Positions 10,747 to 22,045 of a DNA stretch of 64,000 nt are shown here, in pieces. Under the pieces are notes generated by a model. That model did not search any database and was not told where the DNA came from. It saw nothing but the letters and a program-made list of their open reading frames with translations. The first letter of the stretch is position 1, and each line of letters starts with the position of its first letter. Source of the stretch: Leptodontidium sp. MPI-SDFR-AT-0119 (taxonomy: Eukaryota > Ascomycota > Leotiomycetes > Helotiales > Leptodontidiaceae); contig JAHLEZ010000003.1 in the NCBI GenBank assembly GCA_020726505.1, positions 2,852,001 through 2,916,000 on the forward strand. Reading direction: 5' to 3'. A program made the translations under genes and the position numbers.

Positions 10747-13560
10747 GATGAAGACGTATTCTTGAAGAAGTATGGATGCTGAATGACGACGAAAGGGTTG
10801 ATATGCTTTGTTGTTTCCCAGGTTCCGGCTGTCAATGATGCAAGAATATGTACTTGGGATTGATCTGTCCAAAGATGGACCTGTCTGGGACGATGGATCT
10901 TTCTAAAGATGAGTCTGTCTCCAGTCAGTGAGATAAACAAGAAGAACTGGGCTGGACCAACCTCGAATATATATCTTCTCCTCCCGTTTGAGGAAGGTTG
11001 ATATGTGCCAAAAATGGAACTGGCCCGTGGAATTCCGCGTAATCTGTTCTATCTACGCGAGTTTCGGACGAGGTATTTCAGATAGAACGGAAGGTGAATC
11101 TTCTTTTGCGGATCATCCGAAACGGGTTGCTGCACGCCATGAGGAGGGCGAGGACCTGGTCTTGTAGCAGAGTTGTGGATATGGGATCGAGCAGAGGAAA
11201 TAGCAATCGGTGATGGGAAGGGGGGCTATCTCTTTTTCTATGCCCTACCCTGGCCTGCCCTGAGGATAGGAAAGAATTCGGGCGGGTCTAGTGGTGGTGT
11301 AGGGCCGGCCGAGCAGAGTAGACAGACAGGGTACTGTAAGGAGGTACTGTAGGGTGGGTGGTAAGGTTGGAAGGAGGGAGGGAGGGACAGGTTAGTGGGG
11401 AGGGATGCTGAACGGAGCACCCAACTCGGTCCTTGGAGCCAGGATGGTGACTGCGGTGGGCACTACTGGGCACTACCAGGGGGACACAACCCTGTAGATC
11501 TGGTGTACTCCGTACTCATTGCTCCAGCACGCAATGCGGTGATGGTGTGCATCGCGAAGCCTCATGGGGACAGAAGGGGCGTCTATTGGTGGACAGGGCG
11601 CGGCTAGAGCTGTTGCGGGTAATCTCAGAGTCATGATGCTTAGAAAGCCCTGGCTTCACTTCCTTCTTTCTCTCCTCTGGCTCCTATGGCGGTACAATCC
11701 AAGACCCGGGGTCCGGCGCTGGACTGCAAGAGGTAGAGCTTCATGCAGCTTGAACGGCGTGGAAATGCACCATTACTCGATTGCCAGGCAGCCAGGAGTG
11801 CCGTCTAGGAGAAGAGCTAGGTAGGAGATACGTAGTGAGTTGAAAGCGAGCGCGAGACGCCGGGAATGAGCAAAGCCAAGGGGAGGAAGTGCATTGGTTG
11901 AAGGTGTATCTAGGTAGGAAAGATACGGATGGTATAGTTGAGGGTTGTCCGAAAGACTCGAAGAGAAGCGAGGTAAATTCACTGGTCGAGATGCATAGCA
12001 TAGAGTTTTCTTTAGAGGGATGAAGAGTCAGTGGTTGTTAGTGACAAGGGAACGATTAGTCAAGATACATAGAAATATCTTCTGAGGGAAGGGGAGTTGA
12101 TGGTTGGCAGGAAGAGAAGCGAGACTGTAGATTCATTGGGCCAGATGAAGCAGATAATCCTCAATCAAATGCCCACTGATCTGTGGAAGGAGGAGTGAAG
12201 TCTATCAGAGGAGAAAAGCACCCCAGGTATATCACTGGGCAAGAAATATTACATAGAGATTTGGAAGTAAAGCTCAGGGAGATCGTTGAAGGTTATTCCA
12301 ATTCAGAGAAAAGATATGAAGCCAACTAATTCACTCTGTTAAACAAAAACATGGAGATACAGACAAATGTAAGTCAGGAATGGGGGCTAAGGTCCCCTGC
12401 TCTGACCACGTATGATAACCAAGTAAAGTCCTCTGCCAAGTATAAAATTGAGCGTTGAGGTCTATCAAAAGAGATAATCAAAGCCAAGCTAATTGATTCA
12501 AGAATCTTGCGAGGCTACCAAAAATAGGGAAGCAGGTTGATCATTTCGAAAAGGAAAACCAACGGCCAAGTAATCCATACTCCGTACCCAATCCATAGCT
12601 TACCAGGAGATGCAAAAGATTAGAATTACCCGGAAAACATATTCGAAAAGCCTCTAGGCAGGTATAACCGAAACTTGTTGTTTATTTAGACAAGCATTCC
12701 ATTTCTTGACTCATCTCTTCATCAAGGACACGACAGAGAATAGGCGGAGACAAAGTTGCTGTACCCCAAACAACAAACAAGTAAGCATTCGCCAAATCTT
12801 GCGAGAAACTCTTCTAAGAGTGTATACAACCTCGGCACCTCTTACTCGGACAGAAAGAAGCATACTAAGAGGATTTTACTGTAACATGTGAGAAACAAAG
12901 CTGTGAAGAAACATTCCCAAGAAAGAACACTCAACTTCGTACCACGAGCTTCTTGGCTATGGACATTCCAATATTTTATCCATGCAGATGTTGATCGAAT
13001 AGAATTATGACTTGTCATCATCAAACCGATTTCAGAATTGCTACGATTGTCAACCAAAAGAAAAACACCAGATCAGCAAGTTTTGATCCCATATCAAACT
13101 CCCAACTCCCAAAGCGCTCCTGGCTTCAAAATGCATTCACGTGATCACATGTCTGTCAAGGGTCAGACCTCGAATCTGACCCGCAACAGGTTCACCTCAC
13201 TCACTCAACAACCTCATCCAAGCCTACCGTCAACCACCACTGCCGCGCCGTGCCGCGCAAGGGATTCCCACGAACGACTGCCTACTGCAGACTCGAGTCG
13301 ATGCTTGTTGGAAACACAATTGGAGTTGCGCTGACGTCTATGCGGTTGCGCTGGGTTTTGGGCGGGGAGGAGCACTTGCAACAATGAATGGCCCTTGATA
13401 CCGATCATCAGTGAATGCGAGACTCGCTACTATTGTCGAACACACTCCCATTTGCGCAAGCTCAAAGGAAATCCTCGCGAGGTAGCTTTTCTTCCCATTA
13501 CTTCTACGAGTTTCCTGCGACACCCCAACCTCCAGCTCTAACCAGACGCCAGTCTCCGCT
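10747..13560. other. 2.8-kb intergenic region
   Basis: Two divergent genes (isomerase and the conserved 790-aa protein) flank this region. Many short frames occur (up to 98 codons), all without splice continuity or recognisable motifs. It is long for a promoter region and could carry regulatory sequence, long untranslated leaders or a non-coding transcript, but I see no specific element. Confidence 0.5.
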
Positions 13561-16021
13561 ATGGATACAAAGCAACTCGATTCAGGCTCTGCCACAGCTT
13601 TCAAAGCATTGGAAATTACAGACAAGCAAATCGCGGACCTCAGAAAGCTCTTTCTACCACACGTACGTTCCTTGCGCCGCCCAAGTCCAAAGCCGCCTAC
13701 TGACAGGAAGCTCAGGAACCCCACCTCCTTACAGTGCCAACCGATCACCCCTTTCGAGAAACCTCCTCCTACGAATACCGGGGCACGCCATTCGCAAATT
13801 ATGAAGTCCGGCATCTACAGCATATGACTATGATATCGGAGAGTCAACGTGGAGTTGCACGAGCAGAGGGCGATTGGCAGGCAAGAATTGAGAGCGGATC
13901 ACCGACAAGTTTAGCTGCGCGAAGCAGTACTACAACTCCTAGCCACGCAAAAGAGGCAAAGGTTCCATCGAAGAAGATCTCTATTGCGGATTACAAGAAC
14001 TTCAAATTGACGGGCGCTAAGCCTTCACCACTGGCAATGGAGGAGAGCAAGCAAAACGGAGCATCGGTCGCAAAGCTCGACCACCCAAGGGATACCAAGT
14101 GAGTAAAGCGGTCTGTATGCATACTTGTCCTAACATTCCTAGGACTTCTGCGCCGAGTCACTCCAAGACAAGTCTTCCGCCCAATGGACATACCCAAACC
14201 AAGAGCGCGAACCATACCCCCCAGCCTGCCAAAATACCACAAATCCGAGAACCCCTTAAGCATCAGCTTCCTCCTCGACCCAAGTCTCCACCTCGAAAGC
14301 CTTATGATGCGAAACCCTCCGAACCAAAGAAGCGGCCGATAGAGTCGGGTGATGGAAGGCAGCCTGAGAAGAGAACAAAGATTGAGCCTCCGAGGGATAT
14401 GGCGTCTAAGGCTTCACCTACGAAAGCACCACAAACCCAAGCAAGAAAAGGACCACTCAAGCCTGCGAATAAACCGATACCACTGCCTGATAGGTTATCA
14501 CCTCTCCCGGACGATCTATTCGACATGGGTTCCGGATCCAAGAACTCATCGCCGAAGCCTTCCGACCATGATACTATCGTTGTTCGAGCAGAGAAGTCGC
14601 AGGCTAAGTCCCCCCTATCTTCGGCATCTTCGAGAGCCTCAAGAAGCCCTTCCCCGTTACGTCCGCTTCCTGCGATGCTACCCCTAGCACTCCATCCTGT
14701 GTTGGATCGAGAGATGGATCGATTGAGCGAAAAGAAGGCGAGAAAGGATGGAAGCCACGCAGAGCACACACCCGAGCAGAATGCCGAGAAAACCGCATCT
14801 CGGAACACAGTTGGAGCACGGTATGAGGAGGTACGCAGGCCAGATGTTCCTGGGGTTGCGCGAAAGACTGTTACACCAAAAGTTGGGCATCCACCGAAGA
14901 GACCGCAGGGTGAATCTAGCAAGAGGCCCCCTTCGACTAAGGATACTCTGGTTGTCAAGCTGAGATACAAGAAGCGACGAGCGAAGGACATACAACGGAT
15001 TCTTGGGATTCAAGCAAAACCGAGTAAGGAATTTCTGGGGCTTGAAAAGCAACGGCGAGCCCGGCTGAATCCCTCGTTCGATGACGAATCGGAGGACGAA
15101 GTTCCACTGTCGACGATCACATCAAAACCTCCACCGTCAAAGAAACGACCCAGCGATTCCTTGGAGGTGACTTCGGAACCTGCCCCCAAGCGTGCGAAGC
15201 CCGAGATTGATGTTGCAAAGGCGAAGACGGCTCTTGAACCACCTTTCAAATCACCTGCTCCTTCGGTGCCTAGCCAGAAGAATCTTTTGGCTACTCCTAA
15301 GAGAGGTGACGCGATGAAGACCGTGGCGATGCGGAGAGTCGATTCGAATGATGGGAATGCTCGTACCCCTCAGACTATGGCCACTAGCACTCCTGCATCG
15401 GCGGAGAAGCCTCGTCCTAATGGAGAACGACATCCTGTCGATGAGCGACTTCTTGGGGAGTTCCAAAAGCTCAATGATCACTCCTTGAAGCTCAAGCGGA
15501 AGATGGATGAGATTCTTCAGATCAAGACCAAAGGAATGGACTCTATCACCGACGGTCAACGAAAAGTCGGCTTTGCAGTCGCTCTTGAATGCGTTGCAAT
15601 GTACATGACCTCATTCACCGCGAAAGATCGCGCATCCAAGTCACGAAGTGCTACTTCATGGGAAGGTGGTGTCAAACTTTGGTCATGGCTTGACAGTCTT
15701 GTCAAAAACATGCCGATATACCATGCATTGAGCGTGCAATTGGGTGCTATCTTGAGGGAGGAATTGGGACGTTGTTATTTGGAGACTTTGCTAGCGGGGA
15801 ATCGAGATCCCAATTTCCTGAGAGTCTTTGGAGAGAATGAGGCCAAGCGAGATCAGTGCTGGAAGGAGGCACACCGAGTGCAATCAGATCTGAAGGAGCT
15901 TCACGCACCCGAAATCCTGGGTCCGTGGACCGCAACGACTGATGCTGCGGCGTACATCAGGTCCGTCCTGGAACTTTATGCGAAGAGAGAGAAGACGGGA
16001 TGGAAGCCTTTTACCCCTTGA
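13561..16021 (+). CDS. Conserved-looking nuclear protein of unknown function, 790 aa
   Basis: Three exons: 13561-13662, 13707-14098 and 14143-16021, with introns of 44 bp each (GTACGT and GTGAGT donors; the second has a clear CCTAACA branch site). The N-terminus (about residues 1-90) is well ordered and ends near a His-Met-rich segment (RHLQHMTMISESQRGVARAEGDW). Residues 120-600 are a long, disordered Lys/Pro/Ser-rich region with several basic nuclear-signal-like patches. The last 190 residues are helical and compact (HPVDERLLGEFQKLNDHSL onwards), containing a long Leu/Lys helix and many Trp residues. A conserved basic segment (LVVKLRYKKRRAKDIQRIL) lies in the middle. I do not recognise the family. 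The layout suggests a chromatin- or RNA-associated scaffold, but that is only inference. Confidence 0.8.
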
Positions 16022-16425
16022 AGGGTTGTATGATGAAGACAGGATTCTTCGGCGTTTTTGGGCGTTTTTGATTGGAGTTTACGGGTGTATTAGGAATGAT
16101 TTGGCAGGCAGGGCTTATGGAGGACGTGAAGGAATGGAAGCCTGCGGATTCGGGAGGCGATATGAGGGATGAACGATACCCAGCTCTGATTTATGAGCAT
16201 GAAGCGAGCGAGTTCTTTTTATAACAAGTAGACATCTTCTCGCAGAAGCGAATGTAGAACAATATCAATCTGAGAACTGAAGCCAATCCATGCGATGTTG
16301 TTTACTCCAAAGGGGCTCGATTCGCTAAGGTTAATGCCTGTGCCCCCAGGCCTCAATGCCAAGTCTTGGTGGAGTTCAATTGAACTTCAAGCTCTCCGAT
16401 TCAACCTCCGCGACATCACATCAAA
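16022..16425. other. Intergenic region
   Basis: About 400 bp between two genes in tandem, holding the terminator of the first and promoter of the second. No feature stands out. Confidence 0.55.
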
Positions 16426-18075
16426 ATGCGCCCAAGATTCCCAATTCGACGAATACTTCTTGTACGGCCCTTCCGACCTCCCAATTCTCCTCGACCCTTT
16501 ACACAAAACACTCTGTCCAGCCGTTCACGACCACAACTCCCCTTCCTCTCCTCTCCAACTCGCAGACCGACAGCTCGATTCCTCACCACAGAGCGAAAAG
16601 AGTGGATCAAGGACGAGGTATGGAAAGCTGGAAAATACACTGTGGTGATTTGGACGGGCGGGTTCCTGGTACTGGTTCTTGCGTTTGGGGTGCAGCAGGA
16701 ATACCTCAATCATAGATTCCCATCGCCGAGCGAATGGTCCTGGGTTACCAGGAAGGATTGGAGAAGTGCGAGGTGGCAGGAAGATCATGAAGAGGGTGGA
16801 GTCAGTCTGGTGGATTGGGCACGCACAGGAGACGCATACAGGCAGCTTCTACGGAGGTTAGAAGATCCGAATATTGATGGAGCTGGACTTGCAGATGCGG
16901 ATGAAGGTGGAATTCTCGTGGCAGGGATTGGGAAGACGGGCTGCGATATTTCGAACAAGTCTGAGCCTTGGAGGCGAGGGTATTACGAGATATTGATGGG
17001 TGCTGCGAGGGCCGCTGAGCATTTGGATGAATATGTTCGGGACAAGTCGAGGAATATTGCCTTCCCTGCGAATGTAGTCATTGGGCCTTCCAACCCCAAT
17101 CCTCGACCCGTACCACCTGGATCGAAGAGTGCGCCGAAAGAGGAGGATTGTGAAGCGGCTTTTGAGGCACCGGAGGTGTACTATATGCGGATTCTCACGA
17201 CTCAAGGATTCACGGAGAAGCAGAGGATTGACGCAGCGTTGGCATATGCGGTTTGGTTGGACTACAAGAATACCCCAGAAGCGGCTTTGGAGATGCATAA
17301 ATGGGCATTGGACATTGCCATTTCGAAGTCTTCGAAACCAGCTATTGACCCTGCGACTGGGGTGATCAAGACCGATGGATTGGTCAGCACGAATATCCTC
17401 TCAGTCGCAACAGCTCTAGGTGTGCATCATGCGGTGAACTCGAATCTTACGCTGGCTCTGCCAATATTTCTTTCGGTTCTCCGCGCTCGAAGGTCTCTAC
17501 CTGAGATTCCTACTACGATGTTGTCAACCCTTACCCCAGACGACGAAGAGAAGAGTCTTCTTAATAGAGCCCGAGATATGATCAAGTCGGCGATTGAGCC
17601 ACCACAATATCCACCTCCTCCGGATGACGGAACATCTCCACCACTGAGGACCCCACAGGAGAAATGCGAAGAAGCTGGGATAATGACATATATTGGAGAG
17701 ATCCTTTATGCTTCGAAACTTTCCAAGACAAGCAGGGAGGATGGTTTGGCATGGACAAGAGAAGCGGTTGATCTTGCTGAAGAAGAGCTACGACGGAAAG
17801 GAGTAGACAAGGATAGCAAGAAGAAATGCAAGCAGTGTCTTGAGGTGGGATTTGGGAATTGGATGGTGATGGTTGGGAAGATGGCCAAGGAGGAGAAAGA
17901 GGGAAAGATTGGTCAGACTTCTGGATGGCTTGGCTTTGGAGGCGAGAAGAAAGATACAGTGGGGAGGTGGGAGAGTGAAGAACAAGTAATCATTGAGAGG
18001 ATGAGAAGGGCTAGGGATATATTGGATTCGGGTTCTAAGTCCAGTGCCCCAAGTGGATCGGCGTTGACTGTATGA
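16426..18075 (+). CDS. Probable mitochondrial membrane protein, 549 aa
   Basis: This is one uninterrupted exon. Residues 1-56 are rich in Arg, Pro and Ser with almost no acidic residues, as expected of a mitochondrial presequence. A single hydrophobic segment follows at about 72-92 (VVIWTGGFLVLVLAFGV), then a soluble domain of about 450 residues with helical, repeat-like character (for example EAALEMHKWALDIAIS and LAWTREAVDLAEEELRRKG) that resembles TPR helices. The architecture (presequence, one membrane span, TPR-like body) is like that of Mgr3, an adaptor of the inner-membrane i-AAA protease, but I cannot confirm orthology. Function is therefore left open. Confidence 0.78.
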   Translation: MRPRFPIRRILLVRPFRPPNSPRPFTQNTLSSRSRPQLPFLSSPTRRPTARFLTTERKEWIKDEVWKAGKYTVVIWTGGFLVLVLAFGVQQEYLNHRFPSPSEWSWVTRKDWRSARWQEDHEEGGVSLVDWARTGDAYRQLLRRLEDPNIDGAGLADADEGGILVAGIGKTGCDISNKSEPWRRGYYEILMGAARAAEHLDEYVRDKSRNIAFPANVVIGPSNPNPRPVPPGSKSAPKEEDCEAAFEAPEVYYMRILTTQGFTEKQRIDAALAYAVWLDYKNTPEAALEMHKWALDIAISKSSKPAIDPATGVIKTDGLVSTNILSVATALGVHHAVNSNLTLALPIFLSVLRARRSLPEIPTTMLSTLTPDDEEKSLLNRARDMIKSAIEPPQYPPPPDDGTSPPLRTPQEKCEEAGIMTYIGEILYASKLSKTSREDGLAWTREAVDLAEEELRRKGVDKDSKKKCKQCLEVGFGNWMVMVGKMAKEEKEGKIGQTSGWLGFGGEKKDTVGRWESEEQVIIERMRRARDILDSGSKSSAPSGSALTV

Positions 18076-18660
18076 TATGATGGAATAAATACCCCTTTCT
18101 GTTGCTAGCCCTTGATTTCTTGGTGTTTTCTCATCTTGTGCACCTTTGAATTCTCAATGTGAGAAGATCCCTTATCCATTTCGTTTGACTCTCATCATGT
18201 ATTCCCCCCCCCCCCCCCCCCCCCCCCCCTCACTACTTTGCTCTCGCCTTCTCTTGGCTCGTCCATTCCTCCAAGAAAGAAATATGTATCAAGGTCTTTT
18301 TAAGTATTTTTACGTCATTTCCCTTCATGAATCCCACTTGGAATCCGAAACCGAGCCAGTCTTGTCAAAGGGAAGTTGTTGAATCGCCTCTTTGGACCAC
18401 TCATTCCCGATTTGACAGACTCCTCCTTTGTCATGAACCTCTGGAAATCATGTCCTACCCCAACATTCTCCTTTGTTCCAGAGATTCTTCCACGTGTGTA
18501 CCCTGACCTAGAGCCTCTTTATTCACAGACTTGGGAATATAGAATAGCCGGCCTGTTTGTTGGATGTGGACTAGGATCAATACCAAGCTACAAGATTTTA
18601 CCGTAATGGCAATGGATGTGGTGATTTGACTCGGCATTTCATTCTAGTACTCTCTGCTCA
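18076..18660. other. Intergenic region containing the poly-C run
   Basis: This separates two plus-strand genes. Apart from the C26 tract there is nothing I can name. Confidence 0.5.
18204..18229. repeat. Homopolymer run of 26 C
   Basis: An uninterrupted run of 26 cytosines lies 129 bp after the stop codon of the upstream gene. On the complementary strand it is 26 guanines, able to form G-quadruplex structures. The exact length may be uncertain, since such runs are prone to sequencing error. Confidence 0.95.
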
Positions 18661-19656
18661 ATGTCCATAGAAGCTGTGGGCGTAGGGTGCCGACCCATTG
18701 ATTACAACCATTCACAGAAACATTGTCCAAACATCCCCTCCATGTCCAGATCCCTGGGTACAAATCCCACCCTGGATTACTTCTGGCGACCCCCATCTTC
18801 ACCTCTGACAAGTTCTGATTGCTTTGGATTCTCAACACGAACCTGGAGCCAGCAATCTCCAGACCCTCCTCTTCGCGCCCTTGAAGAACTTCACCTCGAA
18901 CAAACTTACCTTCTCGACTCTCTCCATGCACAATCTCAAACCGCAAACCAACTCACTCGAAAGATCCCCCTCCTAGAATCAAAGCTCCAACAACCCGATC
19001 TCCGTTCCGTCCACCGAAAACTCCGCAAACAACTCGGCTGGCTTAAAAGCAGACTTGGACAATCCAGTCTACAGGCACAGACCATTTCGTCTCGACTCGA
19101 TCAGCTTTCCTCTGAGATCCAGGTCAGAGAACAATGGACGATGATGGAGCAGGAACAGCAGCGCCTGGAGATGTACTACCGTGATCAGGTTTTGGGGTAT
19201 CAGCAAGGACTATGCGATGGGTTGCAAATGAGGATGCCTCTGGATTCCGAACAGCCTGCCTTACAACCTCGAGGATATTTTCCACAAATGTCATGGCCGC
19301 AGTGGCAATCAGAACAGTCTCTGAATGAGTATCAGATTACTGACAATACATCATCGTATCCGTCTGACTCGCCTGAGATTTGGGAGAGTAAGGTCGCACC
19401 AAAAGAATCTCCAAGATACGAGTACGCGGTCGTTAAGTGCAACCCACATTGGCTTGGGTTATCACGCAGATCTGCATCGGTGGGTAATGTTGATCTTGGA
19501 TTTCTTGCGACGAATACCCCTCTTGTGCAGGGTTCCACACGGAAGAGGCATAGTTTCCCGAGTCTTCCTGGTTGCTCTGGGATTTGGATACCGACAGCGA
19601 AAGAGCAGGCTGATGCTGATGCAGAAGGTGAGGCTAGGACTGAAGATCTGGGATGA
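18661..19656 (+). CDS. Coiled-coil protein of unknown function, 331 aa
   Basis: The frame is open and intronless. Residues about 75-185 have heptad character rich in Leu, Gln, Arg and Glu (EELHLEQTYLLDSLHAQSQ; LRKQLGWLKSRLGQ), consistent with a coiled coil. Flanking regions are Ser/Pro-rich and probably disordered. A second ATG at 18742 (MSRSLGTNP) would remove 27 residues and may be the true start. No family motif is recognised. Codon use resembles the neighbouring genes, and the length without stops supports a real gene. Confidence 0.55.
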   Translation: MSIEAVGVGCRPIDYNHSQKHCPNIPSMSRSLGTNPTLDYFWRPPSSPLTSSDCFGFSTRTWSQQSPDPPLRALEELHLEQTYLLDSLHAQSQTANQLTRKIPLLESKLQQPDLRSVHRKLRKQLGWLKSRLGQSSLQAQTISSRLDQLSSEIQVREQWTMMEQEQQRLEMYYRDQVLGYQQGLCDGLQMRMPLDSEQPALQPRGYFPQMSWPQWQSEQSLNEYQITDNTSSYPSDSPEIWESKVAPKESPRYEYAVVKCNPHWLGLSRRSASVGNVDLGFLATNTPLVQGSTRKRHSFPSLPGCSGIWIPTAKEQADADAEGEARTEDLG

Positions 19657-20097
19657 GAATTACAGACAGAATATTATACTTGGATCTGTTTTAGGAGATC
19701 TAAGGATCGTATATGCGCTTTTATACAAGTGCATGGAGTTTGCAGCCAGAGAAAACTAGAGTTAGAATCGGAAAGCTCTCTGAGACTTGAGACCATCTTT
19801 CCTGCACCAGGGGATCAATAACTGACACTTGTTGAGCTAACAGACTCGTAAATAAAGTTCCATGTCCCCAAATTCATCTCCTTGCTTCCGGATCCCTTGA
19901 CAACACAGCCCAACTTCCTCCTTGCTTCCGAACCTCCCGATAACCCCTTGTCAGCTGTATGCACCTTTCCCTTCAATGTTTGCACAAAATGTTCATCTAT
20001 TGCACATCTATGGTATCAAACAAAACCCCAGTACACCGAAACATGTTCCCGAACGCCGCCCTTCCGTATCAAAACACTCCCCGCCGGCTTTTCCACC
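19657..20097. other. Intergenic region between convergent genes
   Basis: About 440 bp shared by two 3' ends. No coding frame is supported. Confidence 0.5.
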
Positions 20098-20948
20098 TTA
20101 TACATTGCTATACCTCGCCTCTGGAAACTGGAGCCTCCCTGATGCCGAGCTATTAACTGGTGCTGCACCACTGTATCCTGTGTAGCCAGTTGGTTCGTCG
20201 TGAACGGTTGGTGGTACGTATCCTCCTCCGTAGCTATTCGCATCGAAAGGGTTTCCAGCTGAAGATGATCCTCCGTATCCACTTCCTTCGTGATCGGGGA
20301 GTTCGTGATCGTCAGTGTTGTGGACTGGTGCATACTCGTCGTCGTGAGGAGCAGTCGAGAATGCTTCCTTGTCGGGATCGATTTGTTGGGCATTGAAGGG
20401 GGCTCGGGATGCTCCCGGAAGGTAACCTTCACGTTTGTAATAAAAAACCCCATAGAGGGACATGAAGGTTGTTACGATCCAGAACAACCTGCTCCTGTTA
20501 GCTTTGTTTGACTGCTGGGAGAGAGACCTACCAAATGAAAACTCCAAGCCCGACTACCGCCTTGCTGACACCGCATGCTCCCTTGCACTTCCCACTTGAA
20601 TTGTAGCTTGCTTGTGATGCGAATGCAGAGATCCAGAGGATGCAGAACAGGCCGTCCACACATGCCATTGCGTATGGATTTGCCAGTTTGCGAGTTCGAG
20701 GGAATCGAGGTGTCATTGTGAGGTAGATGATTGCAGGTATCGTGAGGAAACACTGGATAATTAGCAATTGTTTTGTGAAGGGGGAGGTTTCCTACCAGTC
20801 CAAAGTACCATCCAGGCCTTCCGTCAATTTTATCTGCTCCTTTGAATACGGCAATCTCCACGGCCCAGGCGACAAGAATGAAGACTGATTGTGCGATGTG
20901 CACAAACATCTTGATCTTCTGCAGATTGTGGACATCGAATTCGACCAT
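20098..20948 (-). CDS. MARVEL-type four-span membrane protein, 254 aa
   Basis: Three exons on the minus strand: 20948-20796, 20752-20532 and 20488-20098; introns 43 bp each. Four hydrophobic segments are visible: MFVHIAQSVFILVAWAVEIAV near residue 15-35, FLTIPAIIYLTM at the start of exon 2, a segment around GLFCILWISAFAS, and LFWIVTTFMSLYGVFYY in exon 3. A small hydrophobic stretch in exon 2 with Cys and Gly residues matches the arrangement in fungal MARVEL proteins. The C-terminal 100 residues are hydrophilic, rich in Gly, Tyr, Ser and Asp, and likely cytosolic. MARVEL proteins sit in membrane microdomains and secretory vesicles. A plasma-membrane or vesicle location is inferred. Both splice joins restore a continuous frame (LC and WLFW). 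Confidence 0.85.
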
Positions 20949-21466
20949 ATTGATGGATGTAAACAAAGAGTTTGTTGGCAGATGCGGGATTACTTTGGGG
21001 CCGAGAGAGGGGTATGAGAAGAGGTGAAGAGTAGAAGGAGAGGTAGAAGAGGGGAGAGGAGAAGAAGTGTTGATGTTGTCAGCTTCAGCCTGGGCAAATG
21101 CAATCAACGAAGGAGGCTCATCGGCTTGGACGCGTTGCTCAGCTCCGGCAGTCTGGGACAGGACAGCAACAAGCGAAGAGTATTTTAAAAATAGAAATCC
21201 CGACTTCCGGCAGCTGTGGCTTAGCGTTCAGCCACGGATCGACAGCCACCCCGCCCTGCCCTGCCAGCCAAGCTCCAACCTCACTTCACTCGATAAAGTA
21301 CTTCCTTCACTTTATTTCCTTTGGATTGATGCTTGATGAAGCTGCTATTTGTTTTAGATACAAGGTCCAACCCTAGCATGTCGCAATGCTAGATCAAGAT
21401 CAAGACTTATGTCTTCAGAATCTTCATGACATTGCAAAAAAAGGTGCTAAGAAGCAGTCGATCCTC
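20949..21466. other. Upstream region of the MARVEL-type gene
   Basis: About 520 bp between the start of the MARVEL-type gene and the putative broken gene at 21467-22045. No supported coding sequence. Confidence 0.5.
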
Positions 21467-22045
21467 CTAGTTCTCTGCTACAATGCCCCCAGGGATTTCC
21501 ACTTTCCAAAATACATAGCTCACGCGGTGAGTCAGGTCGGCTGCTTGATTTCCAATTCGCTGCCGCATCTCCGTTACACCTTCGGTCCAGAGTCTTGTCC
21601 ATTTGACATGCCACAAATCCTCCGCACACCTTGGAAGATCATACCATTTCAGATCCCGACGTCCCCCAACTGTAGGATCAGAAAATTGGTACGTCGATCG
21701 ACACTTGGTTCAACGGTACGAACAACCCAAAAACATCTTTTCCCAGAGCCTATTGGACGGACGATTGCATTCCGCTATAACTGAACGTCTCTGCAATGGT
21801 GGAATAAGCGGTTCTAGCCTCAATAATGGTGGGGGCAATCATGACCACCACGAGGCATGTGGATTCAAAGGCGCGGGATTGGAAGGTTGGTAAGGGAAAA
21901 TCTCAAAAGATGGCTGGTTTTCCAGAATGGCTATGGTCGCCTGTCTTTGGTGCATCGCCCGCTGCTTTCGTTGACGGAGTTGTTGCTATCGACGTTTCTT
22001 CTTAGGCCGGCGGCTTGAAGCTGGGGTTTGGTGAAATTCTGTCAT
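21467..22045 (-). pseudogene. Possible broken gene: ATG-to-stop frame of 193 codons with three internal stops
   Basis: On the minus strand an ATG at 22045 begins a frame (MTEFHQTPASSRR) that continues to a TAG ending at 21467, exactly 193 codons, interrupted by TAG at 21988-21986, TGA at 21841-21839 and TGA at 21712-21710. The first third is very basic (PKKKRR, then QQLRQRKQRAMHQRQ) and resembles the basic region of a fungal nuclear factor; the last third is Trp/Arg-rich and reads like ordinary protein (WYDLPRCAEDLWHVKWTRL). About nine stops would be expected by chance in a frame this long, so three is suggestive but not conclusive. A second frame over part of the region is also fairly open. 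No family is recognised. Confidence 0.38.

Noticed and set aside
14302..14991. 229-codon minus-strand frame
   Set aside because: Antisense of the Lys/Pro/Ser-rich part of the 790-aa gene on the plus strand, whose exons join correctly; the minus frame has no motif.
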